Assembly (NCBI GenBank): GCA_017405085.1
Contig: JAFRBB010000052.1
Coordinates: forward strand, 36,902-100,901
Direction: 5' to 3'
Source: Eubacteriaceae bacterium
Lineage (GTDB): Bacteria; Bacillota; Clostridia; Eubacteriales; Eubacteriaceae
Length of the DNA: 64,000 nt
Shown: piece after piece, positions 47,301 through 48,207 of the stretch
Position numbering within the stretch: the stretch's first letter is position 1
Layout: each line of letters starts with the position of its first letter
Notes under the pieces: generated by a model
Databases searched by the model: none
Told to the model about the DNA's origin: nothing
Seen by the model: the letters and a program-made list of their open reading frames with translations, nothing else
Position numbers and translations under genes: made by a program

Positions 47301-48207
47301 ACCCTGTATATACACCTGCACCATGATGAGGACCGCTGCCCAACACAATCGCTCCGTTTGAAAATAGTGGAGTAATGTATTTCTCCATGACTCTGTCATA
47401 ATCTGTCGAATCACCGTTTGCCTTCTTTTTAGCAGCATCTACAAACTCAGATTTAGTTCCCGGAATATCGTTTGTGATTTTAATTCCATCACTATAGACT
47501 GTATTTATAGCGACAATGTCCACATGGTCATAGTTTTGCTTAAGCGTATAGAGATTGCTTTTGCAAATATCTATCGTAAATCCATGCGCCGTACAAATCG
47601 TAAAGCAATACACAGCCGTGGTTTCGGTGCTCTGGGTGGAAGCCGCGGCGCTGCTGCTGCCGGCACTTGTGCCGGAGCTACCGGATCCGCCGGACGAAGA
47701 GCCGGAGCCGTCGTCTTCTCCATCCTCGCTGTCACTGTCCTCCGAATCATCCGAATCCAGCGCGATTTTGGATGTCACATGAATATTGGCCGTCGGTTGG
47801 GCGCCGGTGGTCTGTGTCACAGTGCCGTCCGCATTGGTGGTCTGCTTTTTATCGCTCCACTCTGTCCACTTATACAGATAACGGCTGTCCGTGGCACCCT
47901 CGCTCGCCTGATAGTTTTTCTGCGTGGCGTCGGTCTTGTTGGACACACGGGCATAGTCCGCCGTCTTTTTATAACCCTTTTGCAAAATGGTGCTTGCGTT
48001 ATAAGCGTCATCTGCCACTTTACCATCGTTACCGGTGCGCACAACGGTGCTCGGGTTAGATGTCGTGCTTTCTGTGGTTGTCTGCGCGAACACCGCCGTC
48101 GCCGTGCCGATCATCGCCAACAGCACAACCAAAACAAACGATATAAAAATTCGTTTCCTTCGTGTACTGTTATCGTTCGTTCTGTTGCTGTTCTCAATGG
48201 TTCTCAT
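8344..48207 (-). CDS. Giant secreted modular surface protein 2 (13,287 aa)
   Basis: One open frame without interruption, roughly 1.4 MDa at average residue mass. The ATG at 48207 follows GAAAGGAGCCC. Residues 1-41 are a signal peptide (RRKR, FISFVLVVLLAM, VFA). Residues 151-196 are a Ser/Asp/Gly linker. About 197-430 is a head of unknown type shared with giant 1. Residues of about 480-1450 are pilin-like and Cna-B/FctA-like beta domains, with an AGTYKLKITEI strand. About 1740-12,600 is an array of MBG-like, FnIII-like, PGQ, MQYR and ASH-like modules. A Thr/Gln-rich linker (about 12,380-12,550), an Ala/Glu coiled coil (about 12,620-12,770) and six ChW repeats (about 12,945-13,287) follow. There is no LPxTG sorting motif, so attachment is probably through the ChW tail. 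The likely role is a long surface adhesin or fibre, which is inference. No stop or frameshift in 39.9 kb argues for strong selection to keep it. Confidence 0.95.
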   Translation of the reverse strand: MRTIENSNRTNDNSTRRKRIFISFVLVVLLAMIGTATAVFAQTTTESTTSNPSTVVRTGNDGKVADDAYNASTILQKGYKKTADYARVSNKTDATQKNYQASEGATDSRYLYKWTEWSDKKQTTNADGTVTQTTGAQPTANIHVTSKIALDSDDSEDSDSEDGEDDGSGSSSGGSGSSGTSAGSSSAAASTQSTETTAVYCFTICTAHGFTIDICKSNLYTLKQNYDHVDIVAINTVYSDGIKITNDIPGTKSEFVDAAKKKANGDSTDYDRVMEKYITPLFSNGAIVLGSGPHHGAGVYTGLYRYLTNTNLDGKGSDVANAPLKDNLPSSIFVSFDNLNKATTGGFSIIDDKHDIWDTLKSYQERGRYFCMTSTYDKASGGISTTNGEGVVTVYNSGNQTTNIQRYTSYSLIDPSAWPGYDNAKDAKLANGTTISGNLAKTVGDYSYASDFSTAEVPLATDMTLTDTVSKNFEIDTSKPISFSSDSEIVLRNTAGTQTGTQPKIDTTGSGTSTKYRYYYAITYENDKAVDVSGAKTIQVTTTPQDDGSTKVSALVPSYDGTDAVTMTIPVKLKTGYTPETETVKEDEFGDHPSTATSMTRIKRDDDGNVVYTNVANSNYLAGEETWQNTNTGEATVEVGSDSLAVNSPKLYKPASGEKRDAGDLYITNKIIDRTDGQYAAITGNQTYDDDQTKAGINPTKFYYTLELEDNSISGEKSAILRTYTGEDDNKTESNEETINVQFLQGVANFELAHNQSLQIQNLPGMQYTITEHNNYTHKSGDNKYYAFAMTSKRSTSTIPQSDKNSTTNEYVCANFENEFVQTVSYDQVTGRKKLITTNDSQNFDFNFKLEADESDAATVSAVKNGNVILPDNVTVSNVNKSVTYSAQENGESGRKFTFGDVVFKKAGTYKLKITEIENPLESDLYFDHHSAKVTIPITQVNENDISKGLQVGTVTYDNKSNTTNTDNSNTLLNDYAKTTFGAFSNRYLGSVTITSTTDGNSPIGANNVYYYQMTIYNSDGNAVDTSLNQQIGNVYFKNGVGTFSLKRGQSTIVRGTPQLTLGGRKFTIKCIGSASAHQIPTSGHTSLPNNGIKVSTFKGGYTNVGSAFDAMSSDTYVKNIDAENAQPEVYAQFSSNKPTTIDVTHTRNIYDDMVIENKVETKQTNDPALTSKSFAYTLRVKNNNQNDISGIAVVDSAPSDSKPYILSSSATNMNSWEEVTDQSDGKVYYRFNLVGNGSGFTIKNLPNNSSYTITQNDYTEDGFTTIRRLYTKSGNNNYGNAKSTDEGLTFNGTISQNGTGDYTVKEEFTNSSAEGAIKLENKVLGAKDETDQEAYIAEYTLKALTNKTNNVLFDGVEADESYNTTDYTDTSGKTWKQKAFTNNEVTFKVKGNKLNGKTDGRVVISGLKAGKYTLSLKDGTGAETNSTYVVTDPESKSTDLTISGNKNTEVSMTSTYKPAKPEVSAVSATTATSANGYITVTSTPFRETATKYSDASAVHYQYNQISSDTEYDSANDENYKKAIDDAKWKDIKSTTSGSYWKRTTVWNKATGLNPGIYAVRVSANTNDNNSVYNNLASDPVICVVQKGCVVEVKEVNDNQDTFETKSYGYAKAPTAKTITLINTGRVTGEIDGVSVETVDRYPLGTDSATAAKSTPDKSSANWFKVTTNGSGTTLYPQTYKNYGNYYTTELTNWTIEPNTDLTVGTYYVTLLVDYSVGYTTDQARVRRCYRFDVTKGDRAGFDVQAMEKVYDGTKAEPTVIASPEMTADETVSFEWSKADGSTYEEAIDAGVYTVKATLKGTNYNDSEAEATVTIKPLNITNSVDDIGSQQATGSAIKPAVNVTVSGKTYHLTEGKDYVAEYINNTNEGTATMKITGKGNFTGYVEKTFVIVKGKWDAIATKPTLTTASTTSITLTEELGYEYGMMVNGEWQWQTNPVFSGLTPATEYTFALRKAGDNEHAPSDAGPTDKFSTLEETKKAEEGTGGDDDNEEEKDKTKAYITFDYDLEEIDEIADGVAVYNGNTRCYHGTKVIPGQPLELRISGGDPIEIIVPERPTAPGQPVRVVSYDENGEEVITEKPAKDNLTFDEATATITGVTAEMEYRLAADPDAAWTRITKGQERDGLTGLSADTYAFRYHYTDSSFASEETSIAVTRSGEATLSVNAVSYPNQQEGYAYTDALQQTLNIKNDSDTDAYINSVTIDDPDHFEVDTGTMEPWVRKKQNNGSVKILAKPDLPMGAYRTKVVVAYTSGTAGTPKYVSADVTLIVTTNKTNAATVDDIADQTYDDAQIRPDPVVKINGVVATKGEAYTVTYGENTKVGDDSGSLTVTFNELLNLQPISMTFNIVPKKLTEDNVSGVDASYVYTGSRIEPPVTVKVKNNNNSQEDTLVQDGDYTVEYINYTPDTHIGMFGLVTVKGKGNYTGTVQKRFTITQSAEELARTPSQKPTLKEAKSDQITLNTVTDPEETILYGIMDDNGQFGTPQSSPVFTGLEEDKEYTFALFAAADDKYPISPAGPTAKFTTLSKQDETDDGTEQDDSPGAVTYNYKTEKVESITNGYTLYITDGSNALKAGDTVIPGQQLYLTRDNNTPTIIKVDSRPAAPTSVKYKNGKIIGLSTTMEISEDSGANWTTVTDTMAKDGLTTDDAKGDYMVRYAATDTAFRSDAVTIVVDPENSAVIKAFAPTFDSVMPNYAQPAAKAITLQNLGQVDAVITDIAFADAAKSNFIIGRSSDVNVIAGGTNEKFTIQPKPYLSAATYTDTFTVTYQYQKNGETVTRTTTGEVRFAVLPTEINTMVSVGEVANQTYTGTTIKPIPTVKQGDTKLTRGKDYTLSYGENINVATGGTVTVNFIGTYAGNSPVTQNFNILPKPLSDSSIDVGNIAVQKHTGSEVRPSVTVTDTARQMVLEIYTDYTSEYKNNTDISTDASPASVTLTGDGNYTGSVTKTFMIKDEKDIQTQDAPTDAPSMLSRTTTSITLNNEGNNVEYGRWNYDHANYVWQSSPVFTGLEADTEYRFALRYAGDDNTAASDAGPEETFSTEAVVEDKPDDKPEVAGIITYDYANETVKAVSNNYFVYRKTGDQYDQLTLNATRVNPGETLYIGTITEGEEANLTAVTVPSRPTAPQIAALTAGDTFTGLTTAMSYQKDNGEWTKVTDEFIAEPAEAGTYLFSVDATNAAFKSDNTEVKVVTEAQAAQTAVLSVSDVDFGKVDSNRTDQKAITITNNGGAAATITDVSVSNAEESTKQFTVVAPEGNQTVAAKSGDTAGQNNSYKIALGNLTAGQSYSGIITVKYQTKDVENDEEQTCTANVKVSVNPPANAVNTVTVEDINAVDYTGSAITPTPNVTCGGVTLVKDGDYTLSYGDNVNAGVDAGSVTVTFKGSFAGQEAITKKFTINKLAITQSDIDPIGVQTYTGEPVAPALNVKVGNVRPLQGVDYNVTYGNNTEETTDNSKATATVTANDTGLSGNFYTNPSEGVVLQYDIKNNKALQKDAPTQAPTISNADSQITKNSITLDTVSTGDAVEYGIKQGGEWQWQSGTTFDNLSADSDYSFALRAKADAYAQASEAGPEAIFRTAKGDSADDITEPSSASIVYNYANESIASVSNGYTAYNGDTKVNVGGNNTITPGQKLILKKAGQSDIAVTVPSRPKAPAGLSFDDATATINGVTVKMEYAEDGTTTWKAVTGTSVALKQVDLGKNYSVRYSATDTAFASEYTTVSAVKSSEAAVVSVSAPTFDDTYKSELADVTAKGITLKNSGGVKAEIKNVEVVGNQDFVIERAPAESSDEEGQESTETTNLVIEAGKTDKTGYTVKPAGSLDAGVHTATIKVTYTYEGGNDMTFSAPVTINVLKDVDTENPDNNPIIVGKVANYTYAGIQIKPIPKVTKGETALKENKDFVLSYGENKNAGEGLVKVAFIGEYQATPSMTVSFTIEPKALTSGDISMENIGSQTETGKAIEPAVVVKDGSTKLTADTDYTVSYENNIAVSTDESKAKAVVSGKGNYTGSITREFNIIRSLSKGAIPTIAPEAQTVTTSAITLKTVDGVEYGIQDENGKWQWQASPLFDNLSAAITYTFALRTPKTDILDASDPGPTANIATKANDDDQPVAPQTATVTYDYETEKVATITNGYTLTDGSNNYGQGATITPGQTLYLTKGDITLETKVPDRPDGTDALKDVTFNAETKQLTGVTSNMQYRKVGDADWTAGDGQAISVDTSAVYEVRVKGSDADKVFASTSKTVSAVINSEEEDQKSPFLTITAPSFGELEDGYTAAQNAKTVTVKNEGNADAVISTLTVNPENNFVILSGAPTGAITLAAGESATLTVAPAEDQDAGSYSATFTIAYGKAAPEGEQQTSDLNATATLSYSVKKAATDVTKLTYTAEPIADQTYNGTRFMPTGNAVVIKANGTALTAGQDYALSYGANINAGTGKVYVTFMDVHADAAPMTLDFTIKPKSISSATISNIPVQKYTGSEIKPAVTVKDGDTTLVEGTDYTVSYANNTNVTDTASVTVTGKGNYADVKTQQFKIVNTAAEKPGKPTVSNESTQITENSITLDTVDGCEYARADASGNVIGNWQDSPTFTGLNSGTAYTFVQRKKATDSMPASDASDTAAFTTHTAAGEAITATFTYDYVNEQIGTLNTQAGYSLSDGASTLGVGHSVVPGQQLNVLKNGAYQYNVTVPLRPAAPTGITFDASEGAHGKIKFTTAGVTTDNYKPIQYNVNGGDTWVTISYSDFAAGLDAPASGNYLFRYAAVADTSFASETTPLTVVRNNEDTPAQLSMTAPTFSPYILTDSDPRPGFAGVTVENIGTMTANIKSVSLADGTNFELTGSLNTLAGKGKDTNSIRVKPKEDLKGGTYEDTIKITYTSGDDTNIRTESKKVTFIVISKLIENTYVVSSCENVTYSGTAYTPTPQVTCSGNILKEGTDFVYSYTDNVNVGTATVTVTFMGGHAKANPINSTFFINAKSLQSSDIQIDPIAAMHYTGVDIKPTIKVFDGERELTLNSDYTISYSNNKDVSTDSTPAKVILKGINNYKDTIEQAFKIQLTDLEAKRRPTNAPVLSEATEDTITLQPYSETKTFDGEDSLVISGSNVEYGIYNYGTGAFDWQSGPVFSGLHSDTTYTFAVRTAGDSTNEPSPAGPTADFATDKTTAEKEAETTVAGAISFDYETEKIAEITNGYSVSKNSSTEETDLLSRGDTVTPGQILYLVKGINISPITVPARPEAPKVSISGNTISGVDSSMQYSTDGGTTWTNVTENTISLSATANVLVRYKGSNAAKTFASEAALVPYAKDNEALLTVSIPDFGDVNAGGTTVQTQTITIKNNGGTQATINNVAVDSSSFIVNPATVPASTTVGAGSENTSFTLSSNGALPAGYYTAKVTVTYNTDKTATATVNFNVKNPDVKSEMVIEQPADAVYTGESIRPVPKITVNGQELIKGADFDLTYGENINVGTGFVTINFKDNYRQYTGATKEFRITQKQILASDIQEIGAQSYNSGNAVEPDLTIQSDGRTLKAGTDYTVTYADNKEKSSEAVKAKAIVTGIGNYYTDGTITKEFKIVEAEQGNAPTLVPELESKTSTTITLKTVTSTTVDYMFAKAKSDGSEPTEADFTPYQSPEFTGLTPNTTYYFALRGRATANTPATAMGEVRSFTTNENDNDNFDYGSLVTYNYRLEQIASIDDNYKLYNGSQQLYVENTVVPGQTLQLQSKSGDVHDIVVPERQSFDGSSVSAVAASVNGNDGRLTGVNQTMEYRLAGSGNEGWMTGNDSGNVTGLTPGVYEVRVAATTAAFASEPKTYTVTGLNGSTENVAAALTVDDIAFNAIEIGQASPSAKNIVIKNIGGKEASIKRIELSNTSSFNLGETYTNLNQAVPKDTTFSTYTISPKESYSTAQIYNAVLTVVYTDGSASTEEKTATANVTITVNAAQTADANAAVTYNYFTEKLASVSDGTVSRTKDGSALTPGTDQVYPGETLYHKVGSSVAVITVPNRPTLTGVSVSDGKLKGLTSGMRYRQVGSDKWLEPDGKTEIALDAGTYEVKQMATGVSFESKPVTFAVGAASALNVADIDFGTMPANGTLPTATKDITIENKGGADATISSITIDGSDFELSGTQPTTVYQSRSNNDQKIKLKLSKTSSDYNVSTYTTTITVTYDTNKTATATARFTVVDSSLATTVPTVANVENVTYTGSPITPTPEVSYSGIKLTENADFVYKYDNNTNAGSTAKVIVDFIGNYEHYADIEKTFTIEKRAFDETYVGDIGAQSYTGSAITPHVPIIVDGHQLTQGTEFNVAFTNNTDVGTATATITVPESGNYSINTSSKSIAKTFEIVDQKAADSPSLVPEVEYPETDITTNAIKLKAISDPVVRYGILKSGVNTSDQTAIGNANNYTWQTSPLFEGLTANTDYTFAIQIAPTDTTPASAPGPIATFTTDENVVNVETTGVITYDYDEETIKSITEGYRVYDGKTEVFRTNKVTPGQSLYIVKDGAKVETIVPTRPSIKGISTVDATSTTAADGQITGLTTAMQYRKVGDSGWNGVNAVDSGKVKVAYGVYEVRIAATASAFCSETVKVTVGVTGNDTAVPAYLTVTAPTMATVIEGYTDAPSAYPLTITNIGGNAATIKSVTCDNDAAFTVTNTTGSIAKGATDSTTWTIAPKSGLAAKTHKTTVTVTYTSGSDATEYTATADAMFTVKRGDATEVVSSVLYNYAKESVSYITPGYQLYDSDGTTELFVNDGITPGQTVYLGKEGSGNNSKMMLTVKSRPDVPAGVNAVFATDAKTNDGQLTGVSDAMQYRLVGNSGWKNVPDGNNVVGQLYSGTYELRYKATGSDFASDPIRVTIGEKDPDQTSNPYGGETFDLAIDTVNYGTITATDSTATPSDLEYKTVQITNTGNTTAKITGIMVYGSSDFEFETPASTETQKWQVAPGETNTFFKVRPKAAKMTTPKNYSELITVVYQDVNEHVDTTTATGVLNLNVVDASQVNTVTVGEPKQTVSYSGKQQKPRPSVTCNGIELTEFAHYKYSYGTNTDAGQGSVTVTFTGDFADQPKVTKTFTITPAVIKADNVKDIDTKVYNGQPQTPAISITDSFGNSLVQGRDFTVTYDDNTEVTTAEKPAKVTITCKGNYKTENGQPIEKTFSIIEDTSKQEKPTKKPEVELDMTTPTSITLKNEGDGIQYGILKNGAYEWQSITTFGDLKPNTEYTFALRKLGDTEKPTDSDAGPSDIFKTLPSVSGEDGDTSQGAVTYNYKTEKVRSITEGYTVSFDGTAAADQRVNVDTTVTPGQPLYMWKDGGNVTMIKVDDRPAKPEGVETINAIGTDNNGKITGVNGKLEWRKAGDTDYTPITSGVTEITDLADGDYVLRTAATSTTFAGEPITVTIGRDSDKEDKTSATCTLTADALTFGDVTYGYQSVDGRAITLTNIGNTKAVITNVVSDSNNFAVNTTTGNVDKNSTDNTTFIVTPKTGLAVGTHTAVITVTYHPEGDTATVKTATLNVRMAVLAANVTNSVIVESVSDNTYNGSAITPKPGVTVNGYKVYEGSDFDYQYQNNTDAGTATVLIAFKGIYANTPSQSVTFIINKATLNDGNIERIPNQTCTGKAIEPEINVTYNGYSLTEGKDYTIKEYKDNINPTVGTTSNTQASVTIVGKGNYEGTATGYFNILGTMPEIVNPTITYDYAAETLATVSGGTAYSDAQCTQQITPSSTGNATATPIIPGSTIYFVPTGSTATEATAITVDRRPDAPSGIVGGSAKMTGVNSNMVYRKKDNTNKDWLPITETEVDDLAAGVYEVRLKATDSAFASEITEVVVKNADGNNPSVMTVKAAAFNPDSIKAGEALPTENARLTLKNHGTGTIRVTNMTVTGNFVLYQRYMPEDGTDAVTEAFSGNVKKAIDIVGDGQNTEFSVLPTDNTTVGVRTGTVTVTYYEVTTNEEGQSVTSGEAKTATATVDFIVGPAVTAQITVLPADLTQTYTGSALTPVTGVKIGNTALTTADYSVSYRDNVNIGTATATITLSNAFKAYGDDKGQIVKTFNIGPKQLTDNDIHAIEDQVYTGKAVQPSVIVEVDGRALTQDSDYSVTYEDNTGVTDGAKAIVKGLGNYGTDQTVTKTFKIVDASGKTKAAKPKAKPEIYQTTTNSIKLNLTNTEQDPSGTTYQYGRLVGADYLWQDDDTFTGLTSDTLYTFSIRVKATDSTLASDAGFTVRGATDPEEGKEAKPQKPPVKVSATEDTIIVTVPTGFTESDYHYGIQQSDGSFKWQRSGTFSGLTPKTSYTFALKKLGTGTNYDSEAGPTAQIYTTAKQSSTDDDNPTYSFSYQSETLAAITDGYFLRRANGEEIKVGYSVTPGEELQFGKEGAQARTIIVDNRPSAPTSIAAVNATSATKANGKITGVDSTMEYSLVNADDSFAGWTDVGAVDTVTGLKAGKYAVRKKYTQSSFSGSPANVTVGVGVDSDDPTVNLISYDYKAETIESIDSAYKVYTGSTKDGSGNVTNTGELQVGATVTPGQILYLYKQGEGGDPDTVLETKVPERPTLSDVRANSTTERGSDGSLTGLNSDMQYRAQGESTWTPVGNKTTVSSLDPGVYEVQQKATDESFASEIGKFVIASNGTITVTSPIISVTAPTFDKVTEGYSAVTAKAITVSNQGGAAVIDSISTVDANGQEVSWLTRTAPTEANDKNISAATMAGDNGAVGSVVSPSTNTNWTIAPNSGLNAGSYSATIKVTYHSAADSSAIGTAETTVVFNVVRDDVTVVTPSVAYDYVKEQVKSIAEGYTLKRGNAELHKGDTVYPGETLLLTKGETSVNITVPKRPVLSSSVATVDANRYGVGGRLTGLDKSMAYKNSSSSDGWIDVGNNSELTVSAGVYDVKQKATDTSFESLPMTFTVLATADGEITKDIPANLKVTAPTILTAQYGYGTIAAQPISITNHGTVDAEIKSVEVSDSDFTITPDTVSDDNKAVGGVTADHPDGVTNTKFAIAPNTGLAVGTHTATITVTYDDDKTATADVSFVVTDANVDLIPEIVYNYQNETVQSVTAGFTVNDGNDNLTIGTTKVIPGQTLYINKDSKKYATVVPDRPSLSADVQAVNADKNGNGGGLSGVSAVMQYRKSGETNWTEVGNNTSITLAPGVYEVRQKASASSFASEPEAFTILKLDDNNDIQEDIASNLYVTMPTFDSIVFGGTVPPAKAITVVNKGTKDAKIISVASNKSDEVSAFTITGQPASGSEVVVKGATAYIDGSDTTYQIQPKLNLEVGNYTETITVTYQDNADVSTNDDTAANKTATAVVSFNVTANDTTNAITVADLKDSEQSVVYTGTAFKPAPRVTYGSDALAMGKDYVYIYGENTNVGTGSVTVHFIGNYANHADQIRTFAITPKSITEANNGIVIESIGAQAYNDGKQVTPDITIRDGGKTLAAGIDYTVDYGNNIGDEQNGGTGTYKITGIGNYTDTTADYTFNILPKDAVTEEAPTYIPELVSRTESNITLKAQSNAEYGIMKDGVYQWQGTPVFDNLKADTDYTFALRVKGQDSTIASKPGEPRIFRTAVKGVIEPEKPEKGVISYDYLNERLDSVTPGFIVSTDGTLNTKLTPGKSTVIPGQTLYLTKDSISKLTVPERPAAPSVTGGEQTISGVTTAMQYRVKDSDNWLPITSSMMTDGKLTNLAAGMYEVRLSATSMAFASKTAVVKVTQQDHTIPADLSVSAPTFAEVAEGYTQPAAAAISIKNNGDSQATIVSVVSTDTEHFDVTAPTSTSIAAGGTDATATIRPAAGLDVGTYSTDVVVTYKDSSNGEHTTKAKVVFTVGYKALTEIPTISYSFRNETIDEVTDGYMVTTDGTKNTKLTLKGDKVVPGQTLYLVKDDVVYPVTVPERPDAPQGISTTKAKLNGVGKYIGSINGVDSSMQYRKVGSNTWTDVSGTTIPDLEAGAYELRYAASNTAFTSKTAVITIEKDMTKSAALLTTGNITFTTVEEGYTDQEQQTITVTNHGETDAENVSVSVSATSDFELTGTAKTTVKAGESQAVWTIKPKTKLNPGTYTDTITVNGDNDVSATATATFTVKKKAEELTPEDKLPVNVAKPVVTYNYDTETLKSITDGYMPTTDGTKLGQITLNTTHVEPGQTFYAVIEVEKAQGDDSGSSGDTGDQSAVSTEKVTYTVPMTVPSRPNAPSGLTAENAKDGDNGIIEGVTSAMEYRAAGSDNWTDVQDGKIENLPAGTYEVRVKAVTGDAGHFRSDSVYVTVGSETAATEAQLTVSNITFTEETEGSGYTPELRPVEITNHGDTQAEGVSVALDQDAHFTLSGTNGGTIGGRQTSKDDWYIQPNADLPAGTYTDTITVIYGTHKATADVCFVVKKKNSDVTQVIDETPSITYDYRKETIKTLTNGYTATTDGTMTTKLTVGQTTVTPEQTLYLVKGTSVVPATVPARPAAPANIKAQAPANNGENGSITGLTDKMQYRSIGDKNWTTVPAGTTSISAAPGSYEVRCAATDDAFYSLSTMVTVPNADGTVDGLPAALTVSDVTFDNVNEGSGYTPEVKALQITNHGGTSAKPSVSVSRNSKFIVTAKTDTTVNADSINTTGWTISPITGLPAGSYVDTVTVSYGGKTAAAKVRFEVKKTSGVSSAVNIADITSIEKHVTYTGKAVTPKPEVTMGAAKLTEGVDYVYDYDNNVNVGTGRVYVKFIGTFASYNSKGVVNTVQSFNIEPKSVTGTDVSDISAQLLDANSTPLTPAVSVIVDGHRLTEGEDYTVAYTNNAKKTTSYSKAKAVITAMGNYTGTVTKEFEIYAENDPAHQPADAPTGFEGTPQAQSVTATSITLKSVAGVDYGIQNSDGKYIWQNDPAFNDLTPNTDYVFALRNHGSATIPASEAGDSRTFRTLKADIDPDDPDSPIDPDDPADITIKGAVTYDYDNERIDSITAGATLSRDKSGNQTLKAGDDITPGETLYLDGVKITVPTRPAISGVNATNVTTIDGHDGTITGVNGTMQYRPFNSGTWLAVTGSTVTDLEPGVYEVRVKPTSSSFASDAVNVTILNLKDDGNGGTTPTVEGIPAALTVSDVNFDTILVNNANPYAQPAALPMTIANIGGTDAAITAVTASDNFTIGQPDDKTVAFGQNAEGWTIQPNNPLSVGTYDADITVSYQNGDDTANTYTAKARVTFKVVGTDEEIADKIAVNYDYVDETVTGTTPNGYTVTENGKDAVTNVTPGQTLYLVKDGKIVTTASVPARPAKPNVTAVNESENIENSGKLDGFDSTTMQYRPVGSTEWLTAGADSLPAGSYEVRVAPTDSSFASEPALAVIAKADGSIEQGDDAVAALTVTAPTFASVKVEYNQPAAQAVTVTNSGGKAVDATIDVSSTDFSLSASQISIGGSANVNSLASDSSIKVTPNTGLGVGTHTATITATYDDGKKATADVSLTVEPNPTDKVDPDNPNSPTWEDVSKSDVSVTALTAAEQNVVYSGKAFTPTPSVKAGNRDLTAGRDFTYVYKNNLNAGTAEVSVNFIGSFADYNSENVANKTQTFTIAPKTIRPVDVADIGAQQYQNGTEIKPNPVVTVDGQTLVKDRDYTVIYATGIASTGTAGQTVASSLTVNGKDNYQTATGIVKYFNIIDTNDAPELTGLVVEAADVKSNSVTLKTITAPSVDYGRLDSSTNTWIWQSTPVFEGLTPKTTYTFGVRVKASDNALAGQPVTANITTIESETAGEDAKTNATLTVSTVEDPKFTTMKFGDDLPAAKRIKITNTGDAYAYIDSIELVGEGQNDFIITDSKNRVVTTQSPNTTFMIRPKAGLSSGTHTAQIKVTYHKYDPSIRTNAASGESTQTTYSENILINIKALSIEDNDIKVDNIPNQVYNGKANTPKPTVTAMIKNNRETLSEDNYSVTYANNTKVGNNTATVQVSFAGGDQITKTFTIEKKKLDESQAGSSPMVYQVVDADKQIYNGKQHIPLVNVSYNGQALVRGKDYTLSYEDNGTAFANSQVGKNTGMIKVTGIGENYELSSIVKFDIQPYTITNSNVTVTVDHPQVDYTGSPTSNTVTIVSKDSDLVHTFTEQDYYLTFENNIEGVATENENVKQATVVAHFTGAQSGTFVGEEIRKPYYIVKGPEAPTEEELQASGIAYNGETGKLTMPTGQNGVVYEVSKDPTFKDPNLRVSADTTITPGDTVYVREGATTTTMNDGTQLSIPAGNSAAYKVAVKAETPVGVAGKDWSGESSMDGQITGLTDQMEYSKLTNGTPGEWLPVAAGKTETDPSLDVGQYAVRVKAVTDNGKVVTYPSDYVVITISRPTKQNVTVKVDGQDVPIENAIVMPATCDVRVVAPVFNTTQYGSPLPTANAVIYNGGNTEATDISVTLGNANFALADGAAWPTSLKAGESVAVALKPTNGDVGTHGGSISATYCYNAAGTILSPTEIEVPASVSGNADTAQSGGNVSGLSDTAAQNAPTTTQSTTETTTVTTDGLLSDLTGATTQNDNGQNAVNSQNVTTQADTPQTTVQTAQDGQTAQAQPTPQQTVNDVIQTMDDTSTEPAQTEPTQPSTPVTKKVTPVLTAVPTDGNVQAQSLTHTVTYAKPTEIIISDIPNQTYAGGAPVIPNPAPTVTVDGRVLSAGTDYDIAYQNNVEPTDQAYAVVTLKGNYEGVASKAFIIQTVDEWNAWKTEQDRIQKAIEEADNAAEKAAEIAEEEKEKAQTAAQNADNAAKAAEDLINNATDVDEEKLEEAKAKAKEAEEAAKRAEEAAKAAEQAAAEAKSWREQAEAAKEAKDEEKAAEYAVKAEELALKAAEEKQKAEQAMKEAQAALDAVRNILAPKPEEPTVKDGKVNFIEETIPIKAGERYTTDGGKTWNKAPESDMKLTDLGWDEDTPMTIIVRNNTGGETKYDVPARGGAPTKLTAEGVSEAGLTDGRILGVNNTMEYSTDGGKTWQKVMGDSIEGLGEGDVMVRVAATDKAFASKPVTLTIKAKSDAESKDKAFIEKGVYYRAHVQNIGWMAGVRADTNTFVGTTGQALRMEALQIAIPEGYSLEGFGHVQNIGDVEIRKATADEIRGFTVPEGYTVYMIGTTGQGLRMEAVSLHIVRSDGTEPTFNVQYRSHVANYGWQGLVRNDSFAGTRGGGVRMEGLQLIVTSAEKDESELSLMGSAATSRTPGEIAEEEQAQEAQVQAAMPKLYYRTHISNVGWGELTDATAKDDFSGTPNSGDQIEAIQIAVPKEFTIEGYGHVQNMGDTAITAVSGDATQGLNVPEGYTVYQIGSTGKGKRLEALEISLLEGGQYSDYTVKYRSCIEGRFGWQGYVNNGSFSGIRNSGKRLEAFQLIVAHK
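8347..9372 (-). repeat. Six ChW repeats at the C-terminus of giant 2, in two triplets
   Basis: ChW (clostridial hydrophobic with conserved Trp) repeats show the pattern YR.H..N.GW, then GT.G...R.EA..I. The units begin YYRAHVQNIGW, GFGHVQNIGD, YRSHVANYGW, YYRTHISNVGW, GYGHVQNMGD and YRSCIEGRFGW. In each triplet the middle copy has lost the Trp and gained a PEGYTVY insert. The two triplets are separated by an Ala/Glu-rich linker. In clostridia these repeats occur on secreted proteins and are thought to mediate surface or substrate binding. Confidence 0.85.
9880..10362 (-). other. Alanine/glutamate/lysine-rich coiled coil in giant 2
   Basis: About 155 residues made almost only of A, E, K, Q and D with heptad-like spacing (for example AKEAEEAAKRAEEAAKAAEQ). 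It is a predicted long helix or coiled coil of some 20 nm, placed between the Thr/Gln linker and the ChW tail. It could act as a spacer, a multimerisation stalk or a wall-spanning segment. Confidence 0.8.
10370..43000 (-). repeat. Composite repeat array of giant 2, about 24 units
   Basis: Five module types recur. (A) Paired MBG/YDG-like Ig domains: YTG..I.P...V, DYTVSY.NN, GKGNYTG. (B) FnIII-like: ITLKTV..V.YG....G..WQ..P.F.GL....YTFALR. (C) PGQ module: V.YDY..E.I.SI..GY, V.PGQTLYL.K. (D) MQYR module: G.ITGV...MQYR..G...W, then G.YEVR..AT...FAS. (E) ASH-like: L.V..PTF..V..GY, I.N.G...A.I, T.TITVTY. PGQ copies start near 42100, 40470, 38925, 37330, 35770, 34220, 32610, 31110, 30300, 28780, 28000, 26370, 25080, 23205, 22715, 21856, 21061, 19443, 18690, 17900, 17030, 15435 and 14641, with a variant (PGDTVY) near 11780. 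Spacing is about 1.6 kb for units carrying A and B, and about 0.8 kb for units with only C, D and E. Confidence 0.85.
10560..11060 (-). other. Thr/Gln-rich low-complexity linker in giant 2
   Basis: About 165 residues dominated by T, Q, P, A, N and D (TTTQSTTETTTVTT, QAQPTPQQT). The composition is typical of extended, often glycosylated wall-spanning linkers. It lies between the last ASH-like module and a final MBG-like domain that precedes the coiled coil. Confidence 0.75.
43860..48060 (-). other. N-terminal head and pilin-like region of giant 2
   Basis: Residues of about 50-1450. The Ser/Asp linker separates a short N-terminal part from a head with motifs CTAH (205-208), GPHHGAGVY (292-300), SIFVSFD (331-337) and DIWDTLKSYQERGRYFC (355-371). 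All have counterparts in giant 1. It is followed by several beta domains: one with FDFNFKLEADESD and FKKAGTYKLKITEIE, like the Spy0128/FctA pilin fold known for internal isopeptide bonds, and others ending in GL or NLP turns, like Cna-B/SpaA. The head does not match a family I can name. Confidence 0.6.
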